In this document: positions 1-9,129 of the stretch, in pieces
How the letters are laid out: each line of letters begins with the position of its first letter
Position numbering within the stretch: position 1 is the first letter of the stretch
From: Bacillota bacterium
GTDB taxonomy: Bacteria > Bacillota > Bacilli > Alicyclobacillales > SLC66
DNA length: 64,000 bases
Assembly (NCBI GenBank): GCA_021793015.1
Contig: JAJYTO010000002.1
Span: 1-64,000 of the forward strand
Reading direction: 5' to 3'
Position numbers and translations under genes: made by a program
The notes under the pieces: generated by a model
The model's database searches: none
What the model was told of the DNA's origin: nothing
The model's input: the letters and a program-made list of their open reading frames with translations, nothing else

Positions 1-32
1 ACTCCGAGCATCACATTGACACAAGTGAGCGC

Positions 33-1415
33 TTGGAATGGATTGCCGAAGAAGTGAGCGAGTTGCAACCAGTGATGGTGGGGAGACTTGCAGAGAAAGA
101 ATTGGAATCTGCCAAACGCGCCCTGATTTTTGATCGCGTACAGGATTTTCACACCCTTTTTCACAAGCCGCAGAACTTTTCCGAAGACATATCCTACGTG
201 CCTTATGCAGGTAAAGTGTACGGAGCCGAAGAGATGATTTCTCTGGTTGACGCCTCCTTGGATTTCTGGTTGACGTTTGGGCGTTACGCGGAACAGTTTG
301 AAAAGGAACTGGAACAATTCCTGGGTATGCGTTACGCACTGTTGACCAATAGTGGATCATCCGCGAATTTGCTTGCGATTTCAGCGCTCACCTCGCCAAA
401 ATTAAAAGAGCGCAGGCTGTGTCCTGGCGACGAGGTGATCACCGTGGCAGCGGGCTTTCCAACGACTATCGCGCCCATTGTGCAGAATCGGTTGATTCCG
501 GTGTTCGTGGATGTCGAATTGGGGACCTATAATGTGCTGGTCGAGCGGTTGGAGATGGCGATTAGCGCCAAAACCAAGGCGATCATCCTTGCACATACGA
601 TGGGAAACCCGTTTGATGTTGACGCCGTTCTCGATGTTGCCAAGCGTCATCACCTGTGGATTATTGAGGACAACTGCGACGCGCTTGGATCTCTGTATAA
701 CGGAAAACTGACCGGCAGTTTCGGGCATCTTGCCACATCCAGCTTCTATCCGCCACACCATATCACGATGGGTGAGGGCGGTGCGGTGTATACCAATGAT
801 CCCCTGCTCAAGATGATCGTTGAGTCCTTTCGGGATTGGGGCCGCGATTGTTGGTGTCAGTCTGGGTGCGACAACACATGTGGCAAGCGATTCGGCTGGC
901 AACATGGCGAACTTCCATTCGGTTACGATCACAAGTACACCTATTCTCATCTTGGTTACAACCTAAAACCAACTGACCTGCAGGCGGCTGTCGGACTCGC
1001 CCAGTTGCGACGAATCCAAAGTTTTACTGCGCGAAGAAGACACAACTTTGAGAGGCTCAAGACTGGTCTGCGTGACCTTGAGGATCGCCTTATCCTACCC
1101 GAAGCACAGGGTAAATCTGAACCGAGCTGGTTTGGCTTCATCATCACGGTTCGCAATGGAGCCCAACTTTTGCGCAACCGCATGGTGGATTATCTTCAGA
1201 GCCGTCGAATCCAGACACGGATGCTCTTTGCCGGGAATATGATTCGCCAGCCTGCGTTTGAGAACGTGCCTCATCGCGTGGCGGGTGGACTTGACAACAC
1301 GGAGAAGATTATGAGGGACACATTTTTGGTCGGCGTTTATCCGGGATTGACTGATGATATGATCGATTATGTCATACAGGAGATCCATAGCGCCGCAAAG
1401 TTTGCGGCGCTATGA
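33..1415 (+). CDS. rfbH: CDP-4-dehydro-6-deoxyglucose 3-dehydratase-like (RfbH/E1, DegT/DnrJ/EryC1 fold); frame is open to the window start, so the 5' end is uncertain
   Basis: [104 protein letters not shown] with His at the usual PLP-Lys position. Confidence 0.85.
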   Translation: MEWIAEEVSELQPVMVGRLAEKELESAKRALIFDRVQDFHTLFHKPQNFSEDISYVPYAGKVYGAEEMISLVDASLDFWLTFGRYAEQFEKELEQFLGMRYALLTNSGSSANLLAISALTSPKLKERRLCPGDEVITVAAGFPTTIAPIVQNRLIPVFVDVELGTYNVLVERLEMAISAKTKAIILAHTMGNPFDVDAVLDVAKRHHLWIIEDNCDALGSLYNGKLTGSFGHLATSSFYPPHHITMGEGGAVYTNDPLLKMIVESFRDWGRDCWCQSGCDNTCGKRFGWQHGELPFGYDHKYTYSHLGYNLKPTDLQAAVGLAQLRRIQSFTARRRHNFERLKTGLRDLEDRLILPEAQGKSEPSWFGFIITVRNGAQLLRNRMVDYLQSRRIQTRMLFAGNMIRQPAFENVPHRVAGGLDNTEKIMRDTFLVGVYPGLTDDMIDYVIQEIHSAAKFAAL

Positions 1416-1546
1416 TCAACCTGAAGGACGGAGAAGTGGGGACAAAGGATATCATTGGACATTGGCCGTCATCTTGATGGAAACGCCGCATAAGTGATCT
1501 TACTCCGCCAAATCGGAATTGGCTTTGGCCGATCTGGAGTTCCGTA

Positions 1547-2902
1547 TTACAAGATCCATTCCCGACATCTTATAATTCTAGGTCTGCAACTGGGATTGAA
1601 GAAGGATGCGCCGGCAATCATCCATTGCCAAGAGAAGTCCTCCATACGGTGGCCTCCCGCAACAATGATCGCGTCGATGTCTTTCAGACTATCCAGCGTT
1701 GGAACTACTGTCGTTCCGTGAATCTGGTGTTCTGTCGGCGCGGAACCAGAAGGGTTGATCACGCTCTGGATGACGAAATTGAAACGATTGGTCAAATCCC
1801 AGAGAATGGAGCACCATGACTGATAGCCAAACAATACGATTTGCCTTTTCGGCTGTAGGGAATCGGCGACAGACTCCCGCAGAAAAGCAATGAGCTCGTA
1901 GGTGAGAGGGCAATCATTGCTGAGGAGGCAACTTATCGAAAGCGACTCGAAACTAGATGGTGTAAGCGGTGTGTGCTGCTCTGAGCAGTTCCTCAATTGT
2001 TGGACATCTCGGAGGTAAGCGCCTCCCTCCAGCATAGAGAGGTCAGGGTGAAGAGTTGATTCGTAATCCCAAATGCCAGAGAGGTCTGTGGTAGATCCGT
2101 TCTTGATTGCTACAAGGATCGGATGTATGAGTTGAAGATGTTGTCTCAGCAGGGCTCCATTATAAAGCCCAAAATTGTCCAGTTCCGATCCGTGATTTAT
2201 GACGATCGACAAATCTTCACGCTGGGTCTGCAAAGCGGAATGATTGCCAGTGGATCCCGAGCTGTTATGAACTCGGTACATGACCAGCGGCGTGTCTATG
2301 GCTAACGCAGGTGCTGACATCAATAATTGCAGTAAGAGTTGCCAATCGGCCGAATTGTGTTTGGTTTCGTCAAAATGAGTATGCAGTAGGTGGTGTGTCC
2401 GAAACATCACGCTTGCGGGATTACCGACGATATTGCCTAAGCGGAGCGAGACAAGGAACAACTCCCCTGGGCGCCATCTCTGACGCTGTCCAAACGCCCA
2501 CGGGAAAACTCCAATGGGATTGCCGGAAGAGTCGATCATGTGCACGGGCGATAAAACACAGGCAAGGCTTGTATCCGCAAGAAGAAATGACACGAAACTT
2601 TCCAACGCCACAGGGTGCAGGATGTCATCGTGGTGCATGAACTTAATAAAATCCCCGCGTGCTCTTTGCAGTAGGAAGTTGTGGTTCTCGAAGATGCTTA
2701 GTTTCGATTCCTGCTCATACACGGTTATGCGTGGATCGCTAAAGCTACGCGCGACACTGGCAGACGCATCTGTGGATTTGTTCACCGACACCAAAAGTTC
2801 AAAATTCGAAAAGGTCTGCTGCAACACGGACAGGATCGCTTGCGCGAGATAATCTTGTCCGTTGAGAACAGGCAGTAATACGCTGCATTGAGGCTTTATC
2901 AC
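1547..2902 (-). CDS. Family 2 glycosyltransferase with extra C-terminal Rossmann-like region; GTG start overlaps upstream stop
   Basis: CSVLLPVLNGQDYLAQAILSVLQQTFSNFELLV, MHHDDILHP; GTGA overlap at 2899-2902. Confidence 0.8.
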   Translation of the reverse strand: MIKPQCSVLLPVLNGQDYLAQAILSVLQQTFSNFELLVSVNKSTDASASVARSFSDPRITVYEQESKLSIFENHNFLLQRARGDFIKFMHHDDILHPVALESFVSFLLADTSLACVLSPVHMIDSSGNPIGVFPWAFGQRQRWRPGELFLVSLRLGNIVGNPASVMFRTHHLLHTHFDETKHNSADWQLLLQLLMSAPALAIDTPLVMYRVHNSSGSTGNHSALQTQREDLSIVINHGSELDNFGLYNGALLRQHLQLIHPILVAIKNGSTTDLSGIWDYESTLHPDLSMLEGGAYLRDVQQLRNCSEQHTPLTPSSFESLSISCLLSNDCPLTYELIAFLRESVADSLQPKRQIVLFGYQSWCSILWDLTNRFNFVIQSVINPSGSAPTEHQIHGTTVVPTLDSLKDIDAIIVAGGHRMEDFSWQWMIAGASFFNPSCRPRIIRCREWIL

Positions 2903-4020
2903 AGTTGGTCTCCCTCACCCTGGGTCTTTCGCCCGCAGTATTTCGTATGTCCGATGTTGATGAAAATCGCCTCCATGTTTCTAACCACTTCAGTGGCCAG
3001 AAATCGTGTGACCGATTTTTCACACGCCAATGCGTCAGGGAGTTCAGAGCTTCCAGACACGATATCTTGCAGGATCTGCGCAAGTCCATCAGTATCATCT
3101 ACAGGAACAAGCCAGCCGTTTACACCGGGTTGAACGATCTCGGCCGGGCCGACGCACTCCGTGGCCACTACGGGGATTCCGCGTGCCAGCGCTTCGACGC
3201 AAACCAGCCCAAAACCTTCATATTGGGAAGTCAGCAACAAACATGAGACGCTCGATACAGAATTCCACGGCTTGTCCCGCCATCCATGCCAATGGACCTT
3301 TTCTGAAATCCCCATTGTTTTGCCCATGAGCTGTAGGTTTTGCATGTCTGGTCCATCCCCGATAATGTCCAGGCGCCATGGCCCTCTGACAATGGCCAGT
3401 GCGGAAAACATGAGGTCAAGTCGCTTTTGGGTATTGTCCAATCGTCCGACGTAGAGAAAGTGTGTCTCTCCAGCGGGGCGTTTGATGCGATGGACGGAAC
3501 TGACGTCAATGGGATTGAAGATGGTGTGGACAGCGCTCTCCGGTTGAACAATAGCCTCAATGTCGTGGGCAACGCCAGATGAGATGGCCAAATGCGCATC
3601 TGCATAGCGCAACAAATGCTCTCCGCCATAGCTGCTCGGAGGTCCATGCAACCAAGATAGAATGGGAGGACATACATCAGCAACCCCACTGCCGGCCAAT
3701 CGCGCCATTAAGCAATAAAGTGGAGTATGAGTAGCCACGATGACATCAGGTCTTCCGAGAAGCTCCAACGCACCGCGGTAGCCGAGTGACCAGCGAATAA
3801 GGTCGATTTCACCCGGATATCTAGTGGGAAAACCGGCGCAAACCGGATCATAGTAATAAATTTCCCTCAGGGTGCCTGCCCACTCCGCATAAACAGGCGG
3901 AATTGCCTGAAACACACGGACACGATGGCCGAGGTCGGTCAACCCTCCAACCACCTGGGTAATCACGGATTCCATACCGCCTCGTCCGGAGGCTTGTCCA
4001 AGAACGAAATCGACGATCAC
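2899..4020 (-). CDS. Family 4 glycosyltransferase (ORF track extends to 4134; likely GTG start at 4020)
   Basis: VDFVLGQASGRGGMESVITQVV, FLYVGRLDNTQKRLDLM, LLLTSQYEGFGLVCVEALARGIPVVATECVGPAEIV; GTGA coupling with upstream gene at 4017-4020. Confidence 0.8.
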   Translation of the reverse strand: MIVDFVLGQASGRGGMESVITQVVGGLTDLGHRVRVFQAIPPVYAEWAGTLREIYYYDPVCAGFPTRYPGEIDLIRWSLGYRGALELLGRPDVIVATHTPLYCLMARLAGSGVADVCPPILSWLHGPPSSYGGEHLLRYADAHLAISSGVAHDIEAIVQPESAVHTIFNPIDVSSVHRIKRPAGETHFLYVGRLDNTQKRLDLMFSALAIVRGPWRLDIIGDGPDMQNLQLMGKTMGISEKVHWHGWRDKPWNSVSSVSCLLLTSQYEGFGLVCVEALARGIPVVATECVGPAEIVQPGVNGWLVPVDDTDGLAQILQDIVSGSSELPDALACEKSVTRFLATEVVRNMEAIFINIGHTKYCGRKTQGEGDQL

Positions 4021-5126
4021 GGATTTTGCACCCCAAGGTTCGACATATGCAAGCTTGCTGTCATGCGCGTGTATACCGCCAAAGGGGCGTAAGGCTTTAC
4101 AGACTGCAGGGCATACTGAGACATGGCTTTCCAAGAATCGATTTCGATGGTTGCGATCTTCTGCAGTTGGCAGGCTAGTTTTTCCGGACTTCCCGCTTCG
4201 AATAGCAGTCCATTGCGTTCGTGCACAACAAGATCCCTTGGGCCGTCATTACAATCAGACGTGACAACGGGTAGGCCTCGAGACATGGCTTCGATGAGCA
4301 CCATCGGGAAACCTTCATAATCGGATGTGAGCACGAGTGCCGTCGCTCTGTCAATCAATTTCCAAGGTTTATCAGTCCACCCGTGCCAGTCAATGTGGTG
4401 CGAGAGTCCAAGGTCAATGGCAAGCTTTCTAAGAGATGGTTCATCTACTCCGTCGCCGTATACATCCAGTTTCCATTCAGTCCTCAGCAAAGATAAGCCC
4501 TTAAGGAGAACATCCAGTCGTTTCTGGGAGTTTTCGAGTCGACCAATATAAATGAATCGCGCGAGTTCGTCGGAATAGTGAACCCTCTCGTCATCACATT
4601 CGATCGGATTGCCAACCCATGTGACTGGTTGCCTGTTTCCAGTAATGGCTGTGAGTTTTACCGCCAATGACTTTGCGATCGCCCAGTGTGCATCAGCGTA
4701 ATTCAGCAGATGTGGGTCATGAAATGTCTCAGGGGGGTTGTGTAACCACGATACGATCCTAATGTCTGGGCGATAACCGGCCACAAGACGGGAATAAAGC
4801 GTTGTGTGGGGAACGTGGGTTCCAATCAGAACATCTGGTTGCTGAAATTCCAATAGTTTCCTGTGCAGCGCGATCGCACGGTTGCTCACAAACTCCAGAC
4901 CGTGTTGCGTTGAAGTTGCATTTTGGTGGTAGTAGGCCATTCGGGGAAGATTCATTTCCCATTTCGTGTCGCCACTAGGACCTGGGAGAAATACAACAGC
5001 TTCATGGCCCTGCGAGTGAAAAGTGTTGGCCATTGATGCGACTGCGGTTTCAACGCCTCCATGCCCAGAGAGCCATTCTAATATAAAGTATATAATCAAG
5101 TATAAACCTCCATGAATACAGATCAT
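4017..5126 (-). CDS. Family 4 glycosyltransferase
   Basis: LSGHGGVETAVASMANTF, FIYIGRLENSQKRLDVLLKGL, LVLTSDYEGFPMVLIEAMSRGLPVVTSDCNDGPRDLV. Confidence 0.8.
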   Translation of the reverse strand: MICIHGGLYLIIYFILEWLSGHGGVETAVASMANTFHSQGHEAVVFLPGPSGDTKWEMNLPRMAYYHQNATSTQHGLEFVSNRAIALHRKLLEFQQPDVLIGTHVPHTTLYSRLVAGYRPDIRIVSWLHNPPETFHDPHLLNYADAHWAIAKSLAVKLTAITGNRQPVTWVGNPIECDDERVHYSDELARFIYIGRLENSQKRLDVLLKGLSLLRTEWKLDVYGDGVDEPSLRKLAIDLGLSHHIDWHGWTDKPWKLIDRATALVLTSDYEGFPMVLIEAMSRGLPVVTSDCNDGPRDLVVHERNGLLFEAGSPEKLACQLQKIATIEIDSWKAMSQYALQSVKPYAPLAVYTRMTASLHMSNLGVQNP

Positions 5127-5180
5127 CGCATAGACAACGAGACCGTACTACTGCATACGTCCTGTGTGATCTGACCAAAA

Positions 5181-5750
5181 TCAAATCAAGATGCCGTGAA
5201 GATGAAGCTCACAAAAATAATCAGCAATTTGCGAAGGGGTATTGACCCCGGAAGAGGCGTACCAGCGATACACCCAGTTGCACGAGCCAAGGATGGACAG
5301 CGCGGCCAGACGCGCGTCGCCGGGAACAAATTCGCCATTGTCCATCCCTTCCTTAATAACGGCCACCCAGAGATCGAGATAGCGATCGGTTGCATTCTTG
5401 ATGATGCCGTGCTGCTCGTGGCTGAGCAAGAACGCTTCCCGCAACAGAACCGTGGTCATTTGTATGTCTCCGGTCACAATGTTAAAATGATGATGGATTG
5501 CCTGTATGAGACGATCCTTTGCCGATGTCTTGCGGTTTCGGATGAGTTCAAGTTCGCAGTTAAAGCCATGGATCGACTGGCTGGCGATGCGCAACAACAA
5601 TTCCTCTTTGTTCTCGATGTAATGATATAAACTTCCTTTTTGCAGTCCGACGGCGTCTGCAATATCCTGAACTGAGGTAGCGTGATAGCCTTTCTGATCA
5701 AATAATTGGATGGCGGCGCGGGCAATCTCTTCGTATTTGTTCGTTGCCAT
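5181..5750 (-). CDS. TetR/AcrR family transcriptional regulator (start at 5750 preferred over 5912)
   Basis: MATNKYEEIARAAIQLFDQKGYHATSVQDIADAVGLQKGSLYHYIENKEELLLRI; AGGAGG upstream of 5750 on the minus strand. Confidence 0.85.
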   Translation of the reverse strand: MATNKYEEIARAAIQLFDQKGYHATSVQDIADAVGLQKGSLYHYIENKEELLLRIASQSIHGFNCELELIRNRKTSAKDRLIQAIHHHFNIVTGDIQMTTVLLREAFLLSHEQHGIIKNATDRYLDLWVAVIKEGMDNGEFVPGDARLAALSILGSCNWVYRWYASSGVNTPSQIADYFCELHLHGILI

Positions 5751-5857
5751 GACAGCGCCTCCTGATACATGGGATCGTATGTGGTGTGCGACGACCTGTG
5801 ACGATCGCGGCTGACGGGTGTTGCCGCCATGCGCTGGCTGCGCGCATGTGCTGGCTC

Positions 5858-5994
5858 TGCGAATATGCTGCCTGTGCGAATATGCATATTGCAAGTTAAG
5901 CAAGTTCCACAAGTCTAAGTTGACTGCAGGTATATGCTCACTCCAAGTATATACTGACTGCGGCTATTCGCTTATTGCAAGTTTAAGCTAGTTT
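5858..5994. repeat. Cluster of degenerate short repeats in the divergent tetR/HAD intergenic region
   Basis: TGCGAATATGC twice (5858, 5875); ATTGCAAGTTAAGCAAGTT (5888) vs ATTGCAAGTTTAAGCTAGTTT (5974); TGACTGCAGGTATATGC vs TGACTGCGGCTATTCGC. Confidence 0.55.
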
Positions 5995-6053
5995 AGCAGG
6001 TTTATCAGGCGTCCGTCAATGAATGGCGCCGACAGACCGGCAGGAGGACTTGA

Positions 6054-6710
6054 TTGATGAATCGGGAAGGCGAACTGTGGATTTTTGATATGGATGGGAC
6101 CCTCTTTCGATCCGAGTTGGTGGCGTTGCCCGCGTTTCGAGTCTGTTTTGCAAGGATGAGCGCATATGGGATCGCAGTTCCGGACCATATTTCCGACGCG
6201 CAGATCACAGACACCTTGGGACAGACACACGATGTCCTGTGGGCGCGTTTGATGGGCCGTTCCCTGTCGAGCGCGGAAAGGAGCCTTGCCGACGCCTGGA
6301 TCCTCGAAGAAGAGGTTTCTCTCCTTCTGCGGGGAGTGGGCGCATTGTTTGATGGCGTGCCAGAAACCCTGCGCCTATTGCATGAAAACGGAGCGCTGCT
6401 GGCCGTCGCAAGCAATGGCCAGCAGCGATACATTGAGACGATTGTCAGCGTCTTTGGTTTGGAGCGATACTTTACCGGCCTGTACAGCGCGAGTGGATAC
6501 AATGTCACTTCGAAAGTACAGTTGGTGCAGCGGGTGCTTCAGGATATTCCTTGCCGGCGCGCCGTAATGGTCGGAGATCGTTCGTCCGATGTGGAGGCGG
6601 GCGTCAAGAACGGATTGCCCGTGATTGGATGCGTATTTGGTTTCGCAACCGGATCGGAGCTTCACGGCGCCACACGCATGGCCCACAAATTTTCGGACAT
6701 CCTATTCTGA
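6054..6710 (+). CDS. HAD-superfamily hydrolase (phosphoglycolate phosphatase-like)
   Basis: WIFDMDGTLFRSE, LAVASNGQQRYIE, AVMVGDRSSDVEAGVKNGLPVIGC. Confidence 0.85.
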   Translation: MMNREGELWIFDMDGTLFRSELVALPAFRVCFARMSAYGIAVPDHISDAQITDTLGQTHDVLWARLMGRSLSSAERSLADAWILEEEVSLLLRGVGALFDGVPETLRLLHENGALLAVASNGQQRYIETIVSVFGLERYFTGLYSASGYNVTSKVQLVQRVLQDIPCRRAVMVGDRSSDVEAGVKNGLPVIGCVFGFATGSELHGATRMAHKFSDILF

Positions 6711-6725
6711 GAATAATGATGGTCC

Positions 6726-6847
6726 GCGACGGGCGCAATATATGACTCCTCCCCTAGCGGGCCTTGTACCTGTGAAAAACACTGCAGCCGCATTTTCATT
6801 CCGCTGATACTGACGCGCGGCAGTGAGATTTTGCTTCGCAAAACTCA
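6726..6847 (-). repeat. Family A structured repeat, inverted partial copy (A1)
   Basis: Reverse complement contains TGAGTTTTGCGAAGCAAAATCTCA ... GCAGTGTTTTTCAC..AAGGCCCGCT.GGGGAGGAGTCATATATTGCGCCCGTCGC, co-linear with 14284-14406; second arm of the long hairpin absent. Confidence 0.8.
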
Positions 6848-6886
6848 GACTTGGCTGTCTGTCACAAAAAATATGGTGGAGTGGCG

Positions 6887-6915
6887 TTTACTTTTTAGCG
6901 GCAACTGATTATACT
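6887..6915 (+). promoter_or_regulatory. Predicted sigma-A promoter of ctsR operon
   Basis: TTTACT-N17-TATACT. Confidence 0.65.
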
Positions 6916-6925
6916 GAACTCGTAA

Positions 6926-6942
6926 GGTCAAGATTAGTCAAA
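6926..6942 (+). promoter_or_regulatory. Predicted CtsR operator
   Basis: GGTCAAG-ATT-AGTCAAA, close to the tandem-heptad CtsR box RGTCAAA-NAN-RGTCAAA, just downstream of the -10. Confidence 0.7.
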
Positions 6943-6965
6943 GTCAGGAGTGAGGCGCTGCCAAC

Positions 6966-7439
6966 GTGAAGACCATATCCGATGTCATTGAAATGTATCT
7001 CTGTGAACTGTTATCCCGCAGCGATGATGGCATGATTGAGGTGCAGCGCAGTGAACTGGCGGAGTCGTTCTCCTGCGTACCGTCGCAGATCAACTATGTC
7101 ATTGCGACGCGCTTTACTCCGCCGCGGGGGTATCTTGTGGAATCAAAACGGGGCGGCGGCGGATATATTCGCATTAGGCGGATTGCCTCTCAGCACATCA
7201 ACGAGATCAGTCAATTGCTGCAGGCCGTGGGCGACAGCATTCCACAAAAAGAGGCTGAGGGGATCATCTGGCGACTGGAGAGTGACAGAGTTCTGTCGCA
7301 ACGCGAAGCGTCTCTTCTGCGCGTGGCGGTTTCCAGGGAGACGTTGCTCCTTCCGTTGCCGGACCGGGACATCTTGAGAGCCCGCCTGCTGAGTTTGATG
7401 CTGGCGGCCGTGTACGGGTATCGCAGCAACGATTCTTAA
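6966..7439 (+). CDS. ctsR: Transcriptional repressor CtsR
   Basis: SDVIEMYLCELL, PSQINYVIATRFTPPRGYLVESKRGGGGYIRI; followed by mcsA-mcsB-clpC. Confidence 0.95.
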   Translation: MKTISDVIEMYLCELLSRSDDGMIEVQRSELAESFSCVPSQINYVIATRFTPPRGYLVESKRGGGGYIRIRRIASQHINEISQLLQAVGDSIPQKEAEGIIWRLESDRVLSQREASLLRVAVSRETLLLPLPDRDILRARLLSLMLAAVYGYRSNDS

Positions 7440-7444
7440 GAACG

Positions 7445-7981
7445 ATGAGGAGGCAGTTGCCCATGCTCTGCGAACAATGCGGTGAACGCCCGGCCACCGT
7501 GCATTTCACGGAGATTGTGCAGGGTCAAAAGAGTGAGTTTCACCTGTGTGAATCGTGCGCCCGCGAAAAGGGGCAGGCTGCGTATGAAGCGATGGTCGGC
7601 GCGTTTTCGGTCAACCAGTTGCTGTCCGGTCTGCTTCATCTTGATCCAACCGCGACGCAGCGCGCCGGTGCGCCTGCTTCGCGATGCGAAAACTGCGGGC
7701 TCACATTTCAACAATTTGCGCAGATCGGACGGTTTGGGTGCCCGAACTGCTATCAGGCATTTTCCCATGAATTAGGGAATCTGCTCAAACGGGTGCAGAG
7801 TTCTGATCAGCATACGGGGAAGATCCCCCGGCGGCGCGGCGGCGTCATCGGGGCCCGTCGGGAACTGAGCCGGCTGCGCCAGGAGATGCATATGCGGGTG
7901 GTCGAAGAGCGGTTTGAAGAAGCCGCGCAGTTGCGGGACCGGATCCGCTCTCTCGAACAACAGCTTGAATCGCAGGCGTAG
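7445..7981 (+). CDS. mcsA: Protein-arginine kinase activator McsA
   Basis: CEQCGERPATVHFTEI, CESCAREKG, CPNCYQAF, C-terminal UVR-like motif EERFEEAAQLRDRIRSLEQQL. Confidence 0.93.
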   Translation: MRRQLPMLCEQCGERPATVHFTEIVQGQKSEFHLCESCAREKGQAAYEAMVGAFSVNQLLSGLLHLDPTATQRAGAPASRCENCGLTFQQFAQIGRFGCPNCYQAFSHELGNLLKRVQSSDQHTGKIPRRRGGVIGARRELSRLRQEMHMRVVEERFEEAAQLRDRIRSLEQQLESQA

Positions 7982-7996
7982 GGGAGGTGAACAGCA

Positions 7997-9064
7997 ATGT
8001 CGCTGAGCGATTTTTTGTCCAACGCCACAAGCAAATGGCTGCGCGACGATGGCCCTGATTCAGATATTGTCATCAGCAGTCGTGTCCGCATCGCACGCAA
8101 TTTGACGGATCGATCGTTTCCAATGTTGGCCTCAGAGCGCGATAAACAGAGCTTGCTTGATGAAGTGGCGGCGGCCGTCCAACAACCGGACGTTCAGAAA
8201 CTGGGCAGGTTTGAACTGCTGAAGATGGGAGATCTCACTGATGTCGAGAAGCAGGTGCTGGTGGAGAAGCATCTGATCAGTCCAGCCCTGTTGGAGGCGC
8301 AAGGCGGAGCGGTGATCCTTCGCGAAGATGAAGAGATCAGCGTCATGGTGAACGAAGAAGACCATTTGCGGTTGCAGTGTCTGTTGCCTGGGTATCAACT
8401 GGACGGCGCGTATCAGATGGTGAATCGGCTGGATGACGCCCTCGAGGAAACGCTGGATTTCTCCTTTGATGAAACAAAGGGGTATTTGACGGCGTGTCCG
8501 ACCAATGTCGGCACCGGCATGCGCGCGTCGGTCATGATGCATCTTCCGGCGCTCGTGTTGACCGGTCAGATCGGCCGCATACTTTCCGCCGTCACGCATG
8601 TGGGTTTAGCCGTCAGAGGCATATACGGCGAAGGGACGGACGCCCTTGGCAATCTGTTTCAGATCTCCAATCAGATCACACTCGGGCAAAGCGAAGCGGA
8701 GATCATCGGCAATCTGCACGGCGTCGCCCGCCAGATTGTGGATCACGAGCGCGGAGCGCGCCAGTATCTGCTTCGCGACGGCAAGGAACAGATCGAGGAT
8801 CGCGTCTGCCGCTCGTTCGGGATATTGGCGTACGCCCGGCAGATCGATTCCAAGGAGGCAATGCAACGACTCTCCGATGTACGGCTGGGGATCGACCTTG
8901 GCATTATCAAAGGCGTGTCGGCGAACATCCTGAAGGAATTGATGGTGGCCACTCAGCCGGGCTTCCTGCAAAAGTACTTTGGTCATGAGATGAGTCCGGA
9001 TGTACGCGACGTCAAGCGCGCGTCGCTGATGAGGGAACGCTTGCGTATGGAGGACGGCGAGTGA
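7997..9064 (+). CDS. mcsB: Protein arginine kinase McsB
   Basis: DIVISSRVRIARNLTDRSFP, YLTACPTNVGTGMRASVMMHLPAL, GEGTDALGNLFQISNQITLG. Confidence 0.95.
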   Translation: MSLSDFLSNATSKWLRDDGPDSDIVISSRVRIARNLTDRSFPMLASERDKQSLLDEVAAAVQQPDVQKLGRFELLKMGDLTDVEKQVLVEKHLISPALLEAQGGAVILREDEEISVMVNEEDHLRLQCLLPGYQLDGAYQMVNRLDDALEETLDFSFDETKGYLTACPTNVGTGMRASVMMHLPALVLTGQIGRILSAVTHVGLAVRGIYGEGTDALGNLFQISNQITLGQSEAEIIGNLHGVARQIVDHERGARQYLLRDGKEQIEDRVCRSFGILAYARQIDSKEAMQRLSDVRLGIDLGIIKGVSANILKELMVATQPGFLQKYFGHEMSPDVRDVKRASLMRERLRMEDGE

Positions 9065-9129
9065 ACCGGTGATCTATCTTGGGATACTTGCCATTGGGAG
9101 ATTTACTTAAATGAAAATGGGGGATTGTT

